Shown: positions 18,218-27,184 of the stretch, piece after piece | Layout of the letters: each line of letters starts with the position of its first letter | Numbering within the stretch: position 1 is the stretch's first letter | Assembly (NCBI RefSeq): GCF_007741535.1 | Contig: NZ_CP036525.1 | Span: forward strand, 3,782,001-3,846,000 | Direction: 5' to 3' | From: Rubripirellula lacrimiformis | GTDB taxonomy: Bacteria; Planctomycetota; Planctomycetia; Pirellulales; Pirellulaceae | Length of the DNA: 64,000 bases | Position numbers and translations under genes: made by a program | The notes under the pieces: model-generated | What the model was told of the DNA's origin: nothing | Seen by the model: the letters and a program-made list of their open reading frames with translations, nothing else | The model's database searches: none

Positions 18218-18447
18218 GGACGAACACGTTGAAGGTCTTTACCCCTTCGGTCACGGCTTGGGCGGTTGGCTTGGTACTGCTAGCGACGATCTTGTTTTCG
18301 GACGGTTGGGGCGTGCGAGCGGGAGGTTTGCCGCGGGTCGGGCGATTGTGTTGGGAATGCGGTGACACCCGATCGCTGCATTTGATTTACAATGCCAGGG
18401 TTCGTGGTTCTTGAAAATTGAAATTTGCATCGAAAGAGTGTATCGAT

Positions 18448-20253
18448 ATGCCGTGTCCGTTTTTCCGTCGCTTGTTCCGTTTTGGCTTGGTTGCCAGTAT
18501 GGCGGTTTCGTTCGCCATGGCGTTGTCGCACAGTCGCGTGATGGCGGCCGACAAACCGAACGTCGTGATCGTCATCACCGACGATCAGGGCTATGGCGAT
18601 TTGTCGTGCACGGGAAATCCGGTCCTGAAGACGCCTCAGATTGATCAACTGTACGCCGATTCGGTTCGCTTAGCGGACTACCACGTGGCCCCCACCTGTT
18701 CGCCAACGCGTTCGGCGTTTCTGACCGGGCATTGGACCAATCGAACCGGTGTCTGGCACACGATCATGGGGCGGTCGATGTTACGAGCCAACGAAGTCAC
18801 GATGGGAGACGTGTTCCAGGCGGGCGGTTATCAGACCGGTATGTTTGGGAAGTGGCACCTGGGCGACAACCATCCGTACCGTCCCGAGGATCGCGGTTTC
18901 GGCGAAGTGCTGCGTCACGGTGGTGGCGGAGTTGGACAGACGCCTGACTTTTGGAACAACGCGTACTTCGGCGGTCACTATTGGCACAACAGCACACCCA
19001 CGGCGGTGACCGGATTTTGCACAGACGTGTTCTTTGACTATGCCAAGCAGTTCATTCAGAAGAGTGCCGAGGCGGACCAGCCTTTCCTGGCCTACATCGC
19101 GACCAATGCACCGCACGGTCCGATGCACTCACCGCCCGAGTACAGCAAGCCGTACGCGGATCAAGGAGTATCGCTGGCGAACTTCTACGGGATGATCGCC
19201 AACATCGACGACAACGTCGGCAAGCTTCGTCGTCACTTGGACGAATTGCGAATCGCCGACAACACGATCTTTATTTTTACCACGGACAACGGGACATCTG
19301 CGGGCGACAAAGTTTTTAACGCGGGCATGCGAGGCAAGAAGGGTAGCCAATACGACGGTGGCCACCGCGTCCCGTTCTTTGTTCATTGGCCGCAGGGCAA
19401 ACTGGGCGGCGGACGCGATGTGGAACCGATCACCGCGTACGTCGACGTGTTGCCGACGCTGATCGATATGTGCGGCATCGCCCCGCCCAAGGACGTTGTG
19501 TTTGACGGGACGTCGATTGTGCCGCTGTTGAATTCGACGGCGACCGATTGGCCCGACCGGATGTTGGTGACCGATTCCCAGCGAGTGAAGGACCCCATCA
19601 AGTGGCGTCAGTCAGCCGTCATGACCAGCCAGTACCGACTGATCGACGGCAAACAGTTGTTCGATATCAAGGCGGACCCAGGACAAACCACCGATGTGGC
19701 TGATTCGCATCCCGAGGTGGTGAAGCGACTGCACGATTTCTATGAAGCATGGTGGACTGAGTTGGAGCCTTCGTTTGCCAACTCGACCGCGATCGACTTG
19801 GGGCATCCCGCCGACAATCCGGCCCGGCTGACTTCGCATGACTGGATCACTACCCGGATGACACCTTGGAACCAGGGCCAAGTTCGTGCTGCCATGAACG
19901 GTGATGCGAACACGGGGTTCTGGAATGTCAACGTCGTCGAAGATGGTGACTATGAAATTCGGCTGCGACGTTGGCCATTGGAAGCCGATGCGGCGATCGA
20001 CCAGTCGTTGCCACCTGGCGAATCGGTGCCCGGTGTGTCTCCTTACCGAGCGAAGGCTGGGAAGGGAATCGACGCCGTCAAAGCGAAGCTGCAGATTGCC
20101 GATCAGTCGTTGGACGCAGCGGTCAGCAAGAACGACGCAGAGGTGGTTTTCGAAACCCAGCTTCGGTCCGGACGGACGCGTATGTCGGCGACCTTCGAAA
20201 CCGCGGACGGCGAAGTGTACGGAGCCTACTACGCGTATGTGCTCAAGAAGTAG
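18448..20253 (+). CDS. Arylsulfatase-like secreted sulfatase
   Basis: A 601-residue sulfatase from the ATG at 18448 (AAAGAG upstream); the frame is open from a TTG at 18418. The signal peptide MPCPFFRRLFRFGLVASMAVSF is followed by PNVVIVITDDQGYGDLSCTGNP, the metal-binding aspartate pair (about residues 45-46). CSPTR at about residue 84 is the formylglycine motif. GKWHLGDN and TTDNG supply further active-site and metal residues, and the C-terminal NVVEDGDYEIRLRRWP looks like an accessory beta domain. This is the arylsulfatase A-like group, abundant in planctomycetes that degrade sulfated polysaccharides. The substrate is not predictable. A small lipoprotein gene follows almost immediately. Confidence 0.95.
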   Translation: MPCPFFRRLFRFGLVASMAVSFAMALSHSRVMAADKPNVVIVITDDQGYGDLSCTGNPVLKTPQIDQLYADSVRLADYHVAPTCSPTRSAFLTGHWTNRTGVWHTIMGRSMLRANEVTMGDVFQAGGYQTGMFGKWHLGDNHPYRPEDRGFGEVLRHGGGGVGQTPDFWNNAYFGGHYWHNSTPTAVTGFCTDVFFDYAKQFIQKSAEADQPFLAYIATNAPHGPMHSPPEYSKPYADQGVSLANFYGMIANIDDNVGKLRRHLDELRIADNTIFIFTTDNGTSAGDKVFNAGMRGKKGSQYDGGHRVPFFVHWPQGKLGGGRDVEPITAYVDVLPTLIDMCGIAPPKDVVFDGTSIVPLLNSTATDWPDRMLVTDSQRVKDPIKWRQSAVMTSQYRLIDGKQLFDIKADPGQTTDVADSHPEVVKRLHDFYEAWWTELEPSFANSTAIDLGHPADNPARLTSHDWITTRMTPWNQGQVRAAMNGDANTGFWNVNVVEDGDYEIRLRRWPLEADAAIDQSLPPGESVPGVSPYRAKAGKGIDAVKAKLQIADQSLDAAVSKNDAEVVFETQLRSGRTRMSATFETADGEVYGAYYAYVLKK

Positions 20254-20263
20254 CCGCATCGTA

Positions 20264-20797
20264 GTGAATGATCCATTCCGGCTACCGGTCCGATTCTTTC
20301 GGCCGCCGGTTGGATGGTCGACCCATTGGTCGGCCATCACGCTGTCGATCGCCGTGTGGATGGTGGGGTTGGGCGGATGTCGCCCGCCCGATCCGATCCG
20401 ACAGGCGATTGGGGGCACCGTCGATGTATCGGGAACAACTAGCCCGGACGCCATCGAAGGCAAGGTGACGTTTTTGCCCACGGGCGGAATGTCCGGACCG
20501 GCCGTTTCGACGGCAGTCAGCGGGGGACGGTATGCGTTTTCGGCTGACAATGGCCCGTTGCCGGGAACCTACCGAGTGGTGTTGGAGCGTGAAGTGTCGG
20601 GATCCGACTTGGCGGGGCCTGATCTGCGGCCACCGGACGACGGTGGCGTGGCGGGCAAGGCAGACTTGTTGTCGCCCGCGATGCAGGACTTGATGGAACC
20701 GAGCACTCGCAGAGGCAGCGCGATTCTGGAGATTCGAATCCGGGTGGATGAGCAAAACGCGGGCGAGCTGGACTTGCGATTCCAGGCAGGATCGTGA
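20264..20797 (+). CDS. Small lipoprotein with a carboxypeptidase-regulatory-like fold
   Basis: From the GTG at 20264 the protein has 177 residues. An N-terminal hydrophobic stretch ends at the lipobox VGLGGC (Cys about 39). The rest, GGTVDVSGTTSPDAIEGKVTFLPTGG through SGGRYAFSADNGPLPGTYRVVLERE, has the compact beta-sandwich pattern (G-x-V-x-F ... G-x-Y-x-F ... G-x-Y-x-V) of small planctomycete lipoproteins usually encoded beside DUF1559 genes, as here. An ATG at 20237, overlapping the sulfatase, is in the same frame and cannot be excluded. Function unknown. Confidence 0.75.
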   Translation: MNDPFRLPVRFFRPPVGWSTHWSAITLSIAVWMVGLGGCRPPDPIRQAIGGTVDVSGTTSPDAIEGKVTFLPTGGMSGPAVSTAVSGGRYAFSADNGPLPGTYRVVLEREVSGSDLAGPDLRPPDDGGVAGKADLLSPAMQDLMEPSTRRGSAILEIRIRVDEQNAGELDLRFQAGS

Positions 20798-20855
20798 GGA
20801 ACTGTTCCTCGTGATTTTGCGTCGAAAGTTTTGACGCGGATGCGGAAAGGCCTCT

Positions 20856-22001
20856 ATGATACGGACATCGGTTGCCCGATCGGCCGTGGTTCCGACCGTG
20901 GCGTGCTGCGGCTTATCATTTCATCCGTCCTGCAGGAAACACGGATTGGCTTTCTCGGCATCCCTTCCAATCGATGCGAATTTCGATGCGAATTTGCGGG
21001 TCGAAGATGTTTGTCGTCGCAGCGGCAGCCCATCGGCGTCGTCATATCATCGGTCCTGGTCCCAGGGACGGTTCAAGTCCCGCGTCGGAGCACGGTCTGG
21101 GTTCACGTTGGTCGAGTTGTTAGTCGTGATCGCCGTGATCGGCGTTTTGGTGGGGTTGTTGTTGCCCGCCGTCCAGTCGGCGCGAGCGGCGGCACGGCGG
21201 ATGACCTGTTCGAACAATTCGAAACAGTTTGCCTTGGCGATTCACAACTACCATTCTGCGTTTCAGCAGTTTCCCAGCGGATCGCGCCGTTCGTCGCCGT
21301 ATGGATTCTGGTGGGGAATGTCGGCGGCGGCTCTGCCGTTCATGGAACAGGCTCAGCGTTTCGAGACCATCAACTTTGGTGCCGGGCCATGCGGCCAACA
21401 CTTGAAAGATCTGCAGGAACTGGGGGCCGCGGACCCCGCGTCGACTCCGATCCAAACGCTGCAGTGTCCCAGTGACATTCGTAGCGGGGATCAGCTTCTA
21501 AGCGGGCCCACCGGACCTTTGCCGCGGTCCGGCGACGTGGGCTATTTGTATCCGACCAACTATTTGGGGATGGCCGGTTCCAGCGACGCGGACATCACGG
21601 ATTCCATTTATGGTTGCCAGGGGATCCGCAATGGTGACGGCTTGTTCTATACCGACCAATCGCGGCGGTTTCGTGACGTCACCGATGGCACCAGTCAAAC
21701 AATCCTATTTGGCGAACGTGCGATTCCCGAGGATCTGGGGTGGGGGTGGCCGCTATGTGGTGGTGACGAATGCGAACACTACGTGACGGCAAAGGCCGGG
21801 TTATTCAAAGGCAATCACAATCCGGCCGAGTACTACCTGCATCTGCAGCACTATTGGAGCTGGCATGAAGGCGGTTGTCACATCACGATGGCCGATGGCA
21901 GTGTTCACTTCATGAACTACAGCTTGGACTACGAGATCTACAACCAACTGGCCACTCGATCAGGGCATGAAGTCATCGTTGCCGAGAATCTGTTTCCGTA
22001 A
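20856..22001 (+). CDS. DUF1559-family prepilin-like protein
   Basis: A 381-residue protein. Near residue 82 it carries the type IV prepilin motif SGFTLVELLVVIAVIGVLVGLLLPAVQSARAAARR, where cleavage is expected between G82 and F83. The rest matches DUF1559: CSNNSKQFALAIHNYHSAFQQFP, FFYTDQSRRFRDVTDGTSQTILFGER-like sequence, and a C-terminal H-x-(n)-D-G segment, HITMADGSVHFMNYSLD. These pseudopilins are hugely expanded in planctomycetes, but their role is unclear. GGAAAGG lies at good spacing before the ATG at 20856, which supports this start. It also leaves an unusually long 82-residue leader, since prepilin leaders are normally short. Confidence 0.9.
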   Translation: MIRTSVARSAVVPTVACCGLSFHPSCRKHGLAFSASLPIDANFDANLRVEDVCRRSGSPSASSYHRSWSQGRFKSRVGARSGFTLVELLVVIAVIGVLVGLLLPAVQSARAAARRMTCSNNSKQFALAIHNYHSAFQQFPSGSRRSSPYGFWWGMSAAALPFMEQAQRFETINFGAGPCGQHLKDLQELGAADPASTPIQTLQCPSDIRSGDQLLSGPTGPLPRSGDVGYLYPTNYLGMAGSSDADITDSIYGCQGIRNGDGLFYTDQSRRFRDVTDGTSQTILFGERAIPEDLGWGWPLCGGDECEHYVTAKAGLFKGNHNPAEYYLHLQHYWSWHEGGCHITMADGSVHFMNYSLDYEIYNQLATRSGHEVIVAENLFP

Positions 22002-22575
22002 GCAACGAGCGATCCATCAGTATCGCGATTCAAGTCATCTCGCCCCCGCCGCGTAGCGGTTTGCGGGGGAGAGAGTTAGAGAGAGGGGGAAGAAAGAAAC
22101 GACACTTGTTGATCGTTCGTTGCTAAGTCGCCGTGTTTCGAATCCGCTTTAGCAACGAAACCGAATTCGGGCGATGCAGGAAGTCGGAAATTCTGGCGAG
22201 CGAAACTGACGTGGGGGCATCGCCGCGGTAAAACTTTCACGTGGGACAGAACTTTCGCGTTCAATAGGGGTTCAAGTTGTAGACCCGGTTCTAGGTTTCC
22301 CCGATCTGACGATTTTCCAAAGCTGTATCGACATTGTTCACGTTGTCACACAGACGTCGAACAGATCTGCCATTCGCACGGATCGAGTGCAGAAAATTCT
22401 GCGAATCAGATGCCGCCGCTTTGGTTTCGAATGTCGCTTGTGCAGCAACGGGGGCTTTCAGGGTCGCTATATTGGACAAGGCGGTTGCAGATGGAATCCG
22501 AGTTCGGAATGCCGTTGTCAACATCTCTCGCCCGCCCGTTCACCATCCTGCCCAACGATCGAGGTCCAATTGCCG
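22002..22575. other. Intergenic region upstream of the MoxR operon
   Basis: About 570 bases. A GC-rich hairpin lies near the left end (listed separately); the rest must hold the promoter of the MoxR operon, but I could not place one with confidence. Short open frames on both strands lack ribosome-binding sites. Confidence 0.45.
22039..22073. terminator. GC-rich hairpin after the DUF1559 gene, possible terminator
   Basis: CTCGCCCCCGC (22039-22049) pairs with GCGGGGGAGAG (22063-22073) with one mismatch, and the loop CGCGTAGCG can pair internally. No T-run follows, so a Rho-independent terminator is only one reading; it could be a REP-type palindrome. Confidence 0.4.
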
Positions 22576-23592
22576 ATGTCCGCTCCCATGATGACGGTCG
22601 AAGAAGAAGCGCGTGTCGTCCAGCAGATCCGCGACGGCCGCGATCGGATCAACACGGAACTGTCCAAGGTGATCGTCGGTCAGCATGACGTGATTGAACA
22701 GCTTTTGATTTGCTTGTTCGCGGGGGGGCACTGTCTGATCACCGGGGCACCGGGACTGGCCAAGACGTTGTTGGTTCGCAGCGTGGCTCAGATTTTCCAC
22801 CTGAATTTCCAGCGGATCCAGTTCACGCCCGATTTGATGCCAGCGGACATCACCGGCACTGAGATTTTGGAACAGGATGCTGACGGGCGCCGGAAACTGG
22901 AATTCGTCCCCGGCCCAATCTTTGCCAATGTTTTGTTGGCCGATGAAATCAACCGCACGCCGCCGAAGACCCAGGCAGCGTTGTTGGAAGCGATGCAGGA
23001 GCACCAAGTCACCGCGGCTGGACGTCGCTATCCGTTGGAAGAGCCGTTCTTTGTGCTTGCGACGCAGAACCCGATTGAGATGGAAGGGACCTACCCGTTG
23101 CCCGAGGCTCAGTTGGATCGGTTCTTGTTCAACGTATTGATCGACTACCTGCCGCCCGCCGACGAGTTGTCCGTTGTCTTGAAGACCACGTCGTCCAAAC
23201 CGGAACCCATCGAACCCTTGTTCACCGGCGACGATGTGATGCGATTCCATGAAGCGGTTCGCCGGGTTCCGATTGCCGACGAAGTCGGTGCCTATGCGGT
23301 GCGGTTGGTCGGTGCATCGCGGCCCCAACGCGAAGGGACGCCCGGGTTCGTGAACGATTGGGTCAGTTGGGGTGCGGGATTGCGAGCAGCCCAAACATTG
23401 GTGCTAGGCGGCAAGGCCAGGGCGCTGTTGGCTGGCCGGGCGCATGTGAATTTTGACGACATTGCGGCGCTAGCGCATCCGACACTGCGGCACCGTGTGT
23501 TGCTTAGCTATCGGGCCGAGGCCGAGGGCGTGACGATCGAGGACGTGATTGATCGCTTGCTAAGCGATGTGCCCAAGTCGGTGACGTCGTGA
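22576..23592 (+). CDS. MoxR-family AAA+ ATPase
   Basis: A 338-residue AAA+ ATPase. GAPGLAKT (about residues 57-64) is the Walker A motif, LLADEINR the Walker B, and ATQNPIEMEGTYPLPEAQLDRF the MoxR signature with sensor 1. It starts at the ATG at 22576 with GAGGT upstream; the longer open frame from 22387 is not protein-like. MoxR ATPases act as chaperones with VWA-domain partners, and this is the first gene of an operon holding three such partners. It ends in a GTGA overlap with the DUF58 gene. Confidence 0.96.
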   Translation: MSAPMMTVEEEARVVQQIRDGRDRINTELSKVIVGQHDVIEQLLICLFAGGHCLITGAPGLAKTLLVRSVAQIFHLNFQRIQFTPDLMPADITGTEILEQDADGRRKLEFVPGPIFANVLLADEINRTPPKTQAALLEAMQEHQVTAAGRRYPLEEPFFVLATQNPIEMEGTYPLPEAQLDRFLFNVLIDYLPPADELSVVLKTTSSKPEPIEPLFTGDDVMRFHEAVRRVPIADEVGAYAVRLVGASRPQREGTPGFVNDWVSWGAGLRAAQTLVLGGKARALLAGRAHVNFDDIAALAHPTLRHRVLLSYRAEAEGVTIEDVIDRLLSDVPKSVTS

Positions 23593-24581
23593 GCTCGGGA
23601 TCGCCCAAAGGTCAGCCGCGACAATCGACCGATCGCAACGTGGCGTCATCGGATCCCGTCTCGTTGATGCGGATCAAGAGCCTGGCGCTGCGAGCCAAGG
23701 CGGTGGTCGAAGGTTTTTACAACGGGTTGCACCGGAGTCCGTTTCATGGATTTTCGGTCGAATTTAGTGAGTACAGACCGTACACCGTTGGCGACGACTT
23801 GCGGGCCCTGGATTGGAAACTGTTCGCCCGCAGTGATCGCTACTACATCAAAAAGTTCGAAGACGAAACGACACGTCGATGCTATCTGGTCGTCGACCAA
23901 AGTCGGTCGATGGGATTTGGGACGCTGGAGTATTCCAAGCTGGACTACGCTCAAACACTGGCGGCGACGCTTGCCCACTATTTGACTCTGCAACGTGACA
24001 GTGTCGGGTTGATGACCTTTGACGCCAAGCTTGGCGACTTTATCAGCGCCAGGAATCGCCCGGGGCATCTGCGAAGCGTGTTGGTGGCTTTGTCCAGACC
24101 GGTTGCGGGTGAGGGAACCGATATCGATGCACCCCTTCGCCAGATCGCGGCGCTGGTGCCGCGGCGCGGTTTGATCGTGTTGGTGTCCGACCTGTTGTCA
24201 CCGATCGAATCGCTGCGTACGAATTTGGCGTATCTACGCTCGCGCGGGCACGAGGTGATGATCCTGCGGGTGCTGGATCCGGGCGAAATGGAATTGCAGT
24301 TGTCCGAAGCGGGGATGATCGTCGACATGGAAACCGGCGAAGAGATCTATTTGGACCCCGAGGAAGCCAGGGCCGGGTATCGCCAGAAGTTCCAACAGCA
24401 TCGTGATCAGTTGAAAACAATTTGCGATTCGCTAGGCGTTGATCTGTTCGAAATGCCCACTGACCAGCCACTGGAACAGGCGTTGTTTCATATCCTGAGT
24501 GTCCAGAAACGCCGTTCGGCTGGTCCTGCACGAGCCGGAATGGTGGCGGCCGGTGCCGCTTCGGGAGCACGTTCATCATGA
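23589..24581 (+). CDS. DUF58 domain-containing protein
   Basis: A 330-residue cytoplasmic protein starting at a GTG that overlaps the moxR stop codon (GTGA). Its core YNGLHRSPFHGFSVEFSEYRPYTVGDDLRALDWKLFARSDRYYIKKFEDE is the DUF58 signature. It is followed by a VWA-like segment with CYLVVDQSRSMGFG, a D-x-S-x-S metal site. DUF58 proteins are the usual second gene of MoxR operons and are thought to pair with the ATPase. The C-terminal tail is alanine/glycine-rich. It overlaps the next gene by ATGA. Confidence 0.95.
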   Translation: MSSGSPKGQPRQSTDRNVASSDPVSLMRIKSLALRAKAVVEGFYNGLHRSPFHGFSVEFSEYRPYTVGDDLRALDWKLFARSDRYYIKKFEDETTRRCYLVVDQSRSMGFGTLEYSKLDYAQTLAATLAHYLTLQRDSVGLMTFDAKLGDFISARNRPGHLRSVLVALSRPVAGEGTDIDAPLRQIAALVPRRGLIVLVSDLLSPIESLRTNLAYLRSRGHEVMILRVLDPGEMELQLSEAGMIVDMETGEEIYLDPEEARAGYRQKFQQHRDQLKTICDSLGVDLFEMPTDQPLEQALFHILSVQKRRSAGPARAGMVAAGAASGARSS

Positions 24582-27148
24582 GTTTGCTAGCGCCCATCTT
24601 TTTCGCCGGTGCATTGGCAATCGGGCTGCCGATCCTGTTCCACCTGATCCGCCGGCAACCGAAGAGCCACGCGGTGTTCAGTTCGCTGATGTTCCTGGAA
24701 GCGACCCCGCCACGTTTGACACGGCGAAGTCGGTTGGACCATTGGCCGTTGTTATTGATCCGGGCACTGGCGTTGTTGCTGTTGGCATTGGCTTTCGCAA
24801 AGCCGTTTTTGCGCAGTGCGCTGCAGACCGATGCTGAGCTTCCCGCTAGACGGTTCGTATTGCTGGTCGACACCAGCGCTAGCATGCAGCGATCGGGGCT
24901 TTGGCAACAAGCGTTGGCGCATGCGGACACCGTCTTGAACGATCTGCTGCCTAACGACCAAGTGGCATTGATCACATTCGATCGGACACCGCAAACACGT
25001 CTACGTTGGGAACAGTCCGGTGAGATGCCGCTTGAGGGGCGGCGAGACGCCATCCGTTCGGCGCTGGCGGAACTTCGTCCGACTTGGATGGCGACCGACA
25101 CTGCCGCCGCGCTGACGTATGCGGCGGAGTTTGCTGTTTCCAGTGGTGAATCCGACGACGATGTCGATTCGCAATCCGGTGGTGCCAGCACCGTTGGCCC
25201 GAATGCATCGGACGACGATTCACAAGCTGTGGGTTCGGCCGATGATGATGTGGTTGACTTGGACGTTGCGGGGGCGGATGGATCCGGACGTGATTCCGCG
25301 TTGTTAGATCAGGCCACGATCATTTTGATCAGCGATCTGCAATCGGGAAGCCAGCTGGAAGGTCTGCAATCGTTTGCTTGGCCGGAACAAGTGCAAGTGG
25401 ATGTTCGGCAGGTGGGGTCAGGACAGCGGACCAACGCATCGGCAGTCGTGCTGTCGGATGCTGTCAACGAATTGTCCGACCGGGATGGTGAGTCTGGCAC
25501 CGGTAGAGGCACCGATCAGGTTCGTGTTCGCGTCGCCAATGCATCGGACAGTGCCGTCGCCGACTTTGCGATCGGCTGGGAATCGGCAATGGACGCAGCG
25601 GCGGTCGCCCAGCCATCAGGATCATCCACGGACGCCAAATCGAACTCGACCGGTACGGGCGAATTGGTTCGCAGCGAGTCCGCTGGCAACGTTCCGGGGG
25701 CCGAAATTGCCAGTGATGGGGGATTGGCCAATGGTCGGATGCCGATCCAGGTGCCGCCGGGACAGTCACGGATCGTTCGAATGGATCGGCCACGGGACGG
25801 TGCGACGGCGTTGGTGATTTCCGGCGACGATGTGGATTTCGACAATGTGCGTTGGATGGTGATGGAAGAATCGCGTCAGCAGCGAATCGCATTTCTGGGG
25901 GCTCCAGCGGCCGTCGACAGCGACGCCGTCCGGGACAACCTTCTGTACTATCTGCAGCGAGTTCCGTTGGACGACGCTGGACGCCAGGTCACGGTTGAGT
26001 TCGTGGATCCTGGATCGATCCTTTCCGAGTCATCGGGGAACGATTCGGAAGTCACACCGTCGGCGGCCGAGGATTCAGTGGGGACGGACCCGGCATCATC
26101 CGGCTCGGCCGTATCCCCCGATGCATCATCCGAATCGGCGGCGACGGCGGCAGACAAGAACGATGCTGCCGTACCCGTTTTCTCGAGCGACGATTGGGAT
26201 CCGAAAACGACACCGTTGGTGGTGGTGGCGATGCCGCTGGAATCGATCATGACCGATCGTTTGGCATCCTACATGGAACTTGGCGGACGCGTGTGGGTGG
26301 TGCTGGATCGACCGGATCCCGCCTCGGGCATGGCGGTCACGCTGGGGAACTTGGCGGGCCAGTCGATCCGGCTGACCGAGGCGAAGGTCGACGACTACCA
26401 CATGATGTCGAAGATCGATTTTGGCCATCCGGTTTTTCAAGCGATGTCGGACCCGCAGTTCAATGACTTCACGAAGGTTCGGTTCTGGTCTCACCGTTCC
26501 TTGACGGGACTGGACCAAGACTGGAACGTGTTGGCCCGGTTTGATGATGGCGAGGTGGCGTTGGCGGAAAGGGTCATGGGCCGGGGACGGTTGATGGTGG
26601 CTAGTTTTGGTTGGCAGCCAAACGCCAGCCAGTTGGCCTTGTCGACCAAGTTCATCCCGCTGGTCGCGGGGATACTTGGCAGCGATTCCCAGGGCATGGC
26701 CGGCACCGAAGGAATCGTCGGCCAGAATGTTCCGTACAACCAAGGTGCCGGTTTGCAGATCGTTGGGCCAGACGACAAGCCGATGCCGTACCAGACAGCA
26801 TCCGATCGGTTGCTGATCGACAAGCCCGGGGTGTACCGCGTCGTTGACGGTGATCAGCAGCATCGGTTTGCGATGAATCTGGCTGTGTCCGAGAGTCAGA
26901 CCGATGCGTTGGGGGCTGACAGCCTGGAACAATGGGGAGTGAAGCTTGGCGAAATGGTGGATGCCAAGACGGCGGAGGCAACCGATCGCCAACTTCGCGA
27001 CCAAGAACTAGAGAGCCGCCAGAAACTTTGGCGCTGGGCGTTGCTGATTGCATTGGGATTGCTGGGGATCGAAACGCTGTGGGGCAGGTGGTTGAGTCGT
27101 CGGCGGCCTGGGGATGCGGGTTCGTTTCGGCCATCGGTGGACGGTTGA
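24578..27148 (+). CDS. BatA-like membrane protein with VWA domain
   Basis: An 856-residue protein starting in an ATGA overlap. The N-terminal MSLLAPIFFAGALAIGLPILFHLIRRQ and WPLLLIRALALLLLALAFAKPFL match the aerotolerance-regulator N-terminal (BatA) membrane segment. A VWA domain follows with FVLLVDTSASMQ (D98-x-S100-x-S102). An unusual Ser/Asp-rich insertion of about 50 residues lies within the VWA region, and a second, long Ser/Asp/Ala-rich stretch lies near residue 480-530. A glutamine-amidotransferase-like segment (YMELGGRVWVVLDRPD) comes later, and a final membrane helix (WRWALLIALGLLGIETLWGRWL) sits near the C-terminus. The bulk is probably periplasmic. Metal-dependent adhesion to partner proteins is the expected mode of action. 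Confidence 0.9.
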   Translation: MSLLAPIFFAGALAIGLPILFHLIRRQPKSHAVFSSLMFLEATPPRLTRRSRLDHWPLLLIRALALLLLALAFAKPFLRSALQTDAELPARRFVLLVDTSASMQRSGLWQQALAHADTVLNDLLPNDQVALITFDRTPQTRLRWEQSGEMPLEGRRDAIRSALAELRPTWMATDTAAALTYAAEFAVSSGESDDDVDSQSGGASTVGPNASDDDSQAVGSADDDVVDLDVAGADGSGRDSALLDQATIILISDLQSGSQLEGLQSFAWPEQVQVDVRQVGSGQRTNASAVVLSDAVNELSDRDGESGTGRGTDQVRVRVANASDSAVADFAIGWESAMDAAAVAQPSGSSTDAKSNSTGTGELVRSESAGNVPGAEIASDGGLANGRMPIQVPPGQSRIVRMDRPRDGATALVISGDDVDFDNVRWMVMEESRQQRIAFLGAPAAVDSDAVRDNLLYYLQRVPLDDAGRQVTVEFVDPGSILSESSGNDSEVTPSAAEDSVGTDPASSGSAVSPDASSESAATAADKNDAAVPVFSSDDWDPKTTPLVVVAMPLESIMTDRLASYMELGGRVWVVLDRPDPASGMAVTLGNLAGQSIRLTEAKVDDYHMMSKIDFGHPVFQAMSDPQFNDFTKVRFWSHRSLTGLDQDWNVLARFDDGEVALAERVMGRGRLMVASFGWQPNASQLALSTKFIPLVAGILGSDSQGMAGTEGIVGQNVPYNQGAGLQIVGPDDKPMPYQTASDRLLIDKPGVYRVVDGDQQHRFAMNLAVSESQTDALGADSLEQWGVKLGEMVDAKTAEATDRQLRDQELESRQKLWRWALLIALGLLGIETLWGRWLSRRRPGDAGSFRPSVDG

Positions 27149-27184
27149 TCGAGACATGCAAAGGAATCAAGGGAACATCAAACG

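Larger units (their letters stand above)
15481..18240. repeat. Composite tandem repeat array: four copies of a ~777-bp unit
   Basis: The segment GATGCGTGGG (third copy GATTCGTGGG) recurs at 15481, 16259, 17035 and 17811, giving periods of 778, 776 and 776. Each unit holds a ~390-bp module bounded by 22-bp inverted repeats and, in the first three, an imperfect palindrome at 16022-16100, 16798-16876 and 17575-17653 built around AACCACGAATCACACGAA. Nested palindromes such as CCGTTGGCCTTGGCCAACGG occur in every module. Variants are shuffled between copies. Open frames within it appear on both strands and shift from copy to copy, so I call no gene. The flanks 15129-15480 and 18241-18447 show nothing I can assign. 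Confidence 0.9.

Noticed and set aside
21060-21095. tRNA T-arm-like stretch GGGACGGTTCAAGTCCC
   Set aside because: The hairpin has a seven-base loop but lacks the rest of a tRNA fold (no acceptor, D or anticodon arms found around it) and lies in a coding leader.
22438-22473. TATATT with an upstream TTGTGC as a promoter for the MoxR operon
   Set aside because: The spacing is about 24 bases, too long for a sigma-70-type promoter, and planctomycete promoters are poorly defined.
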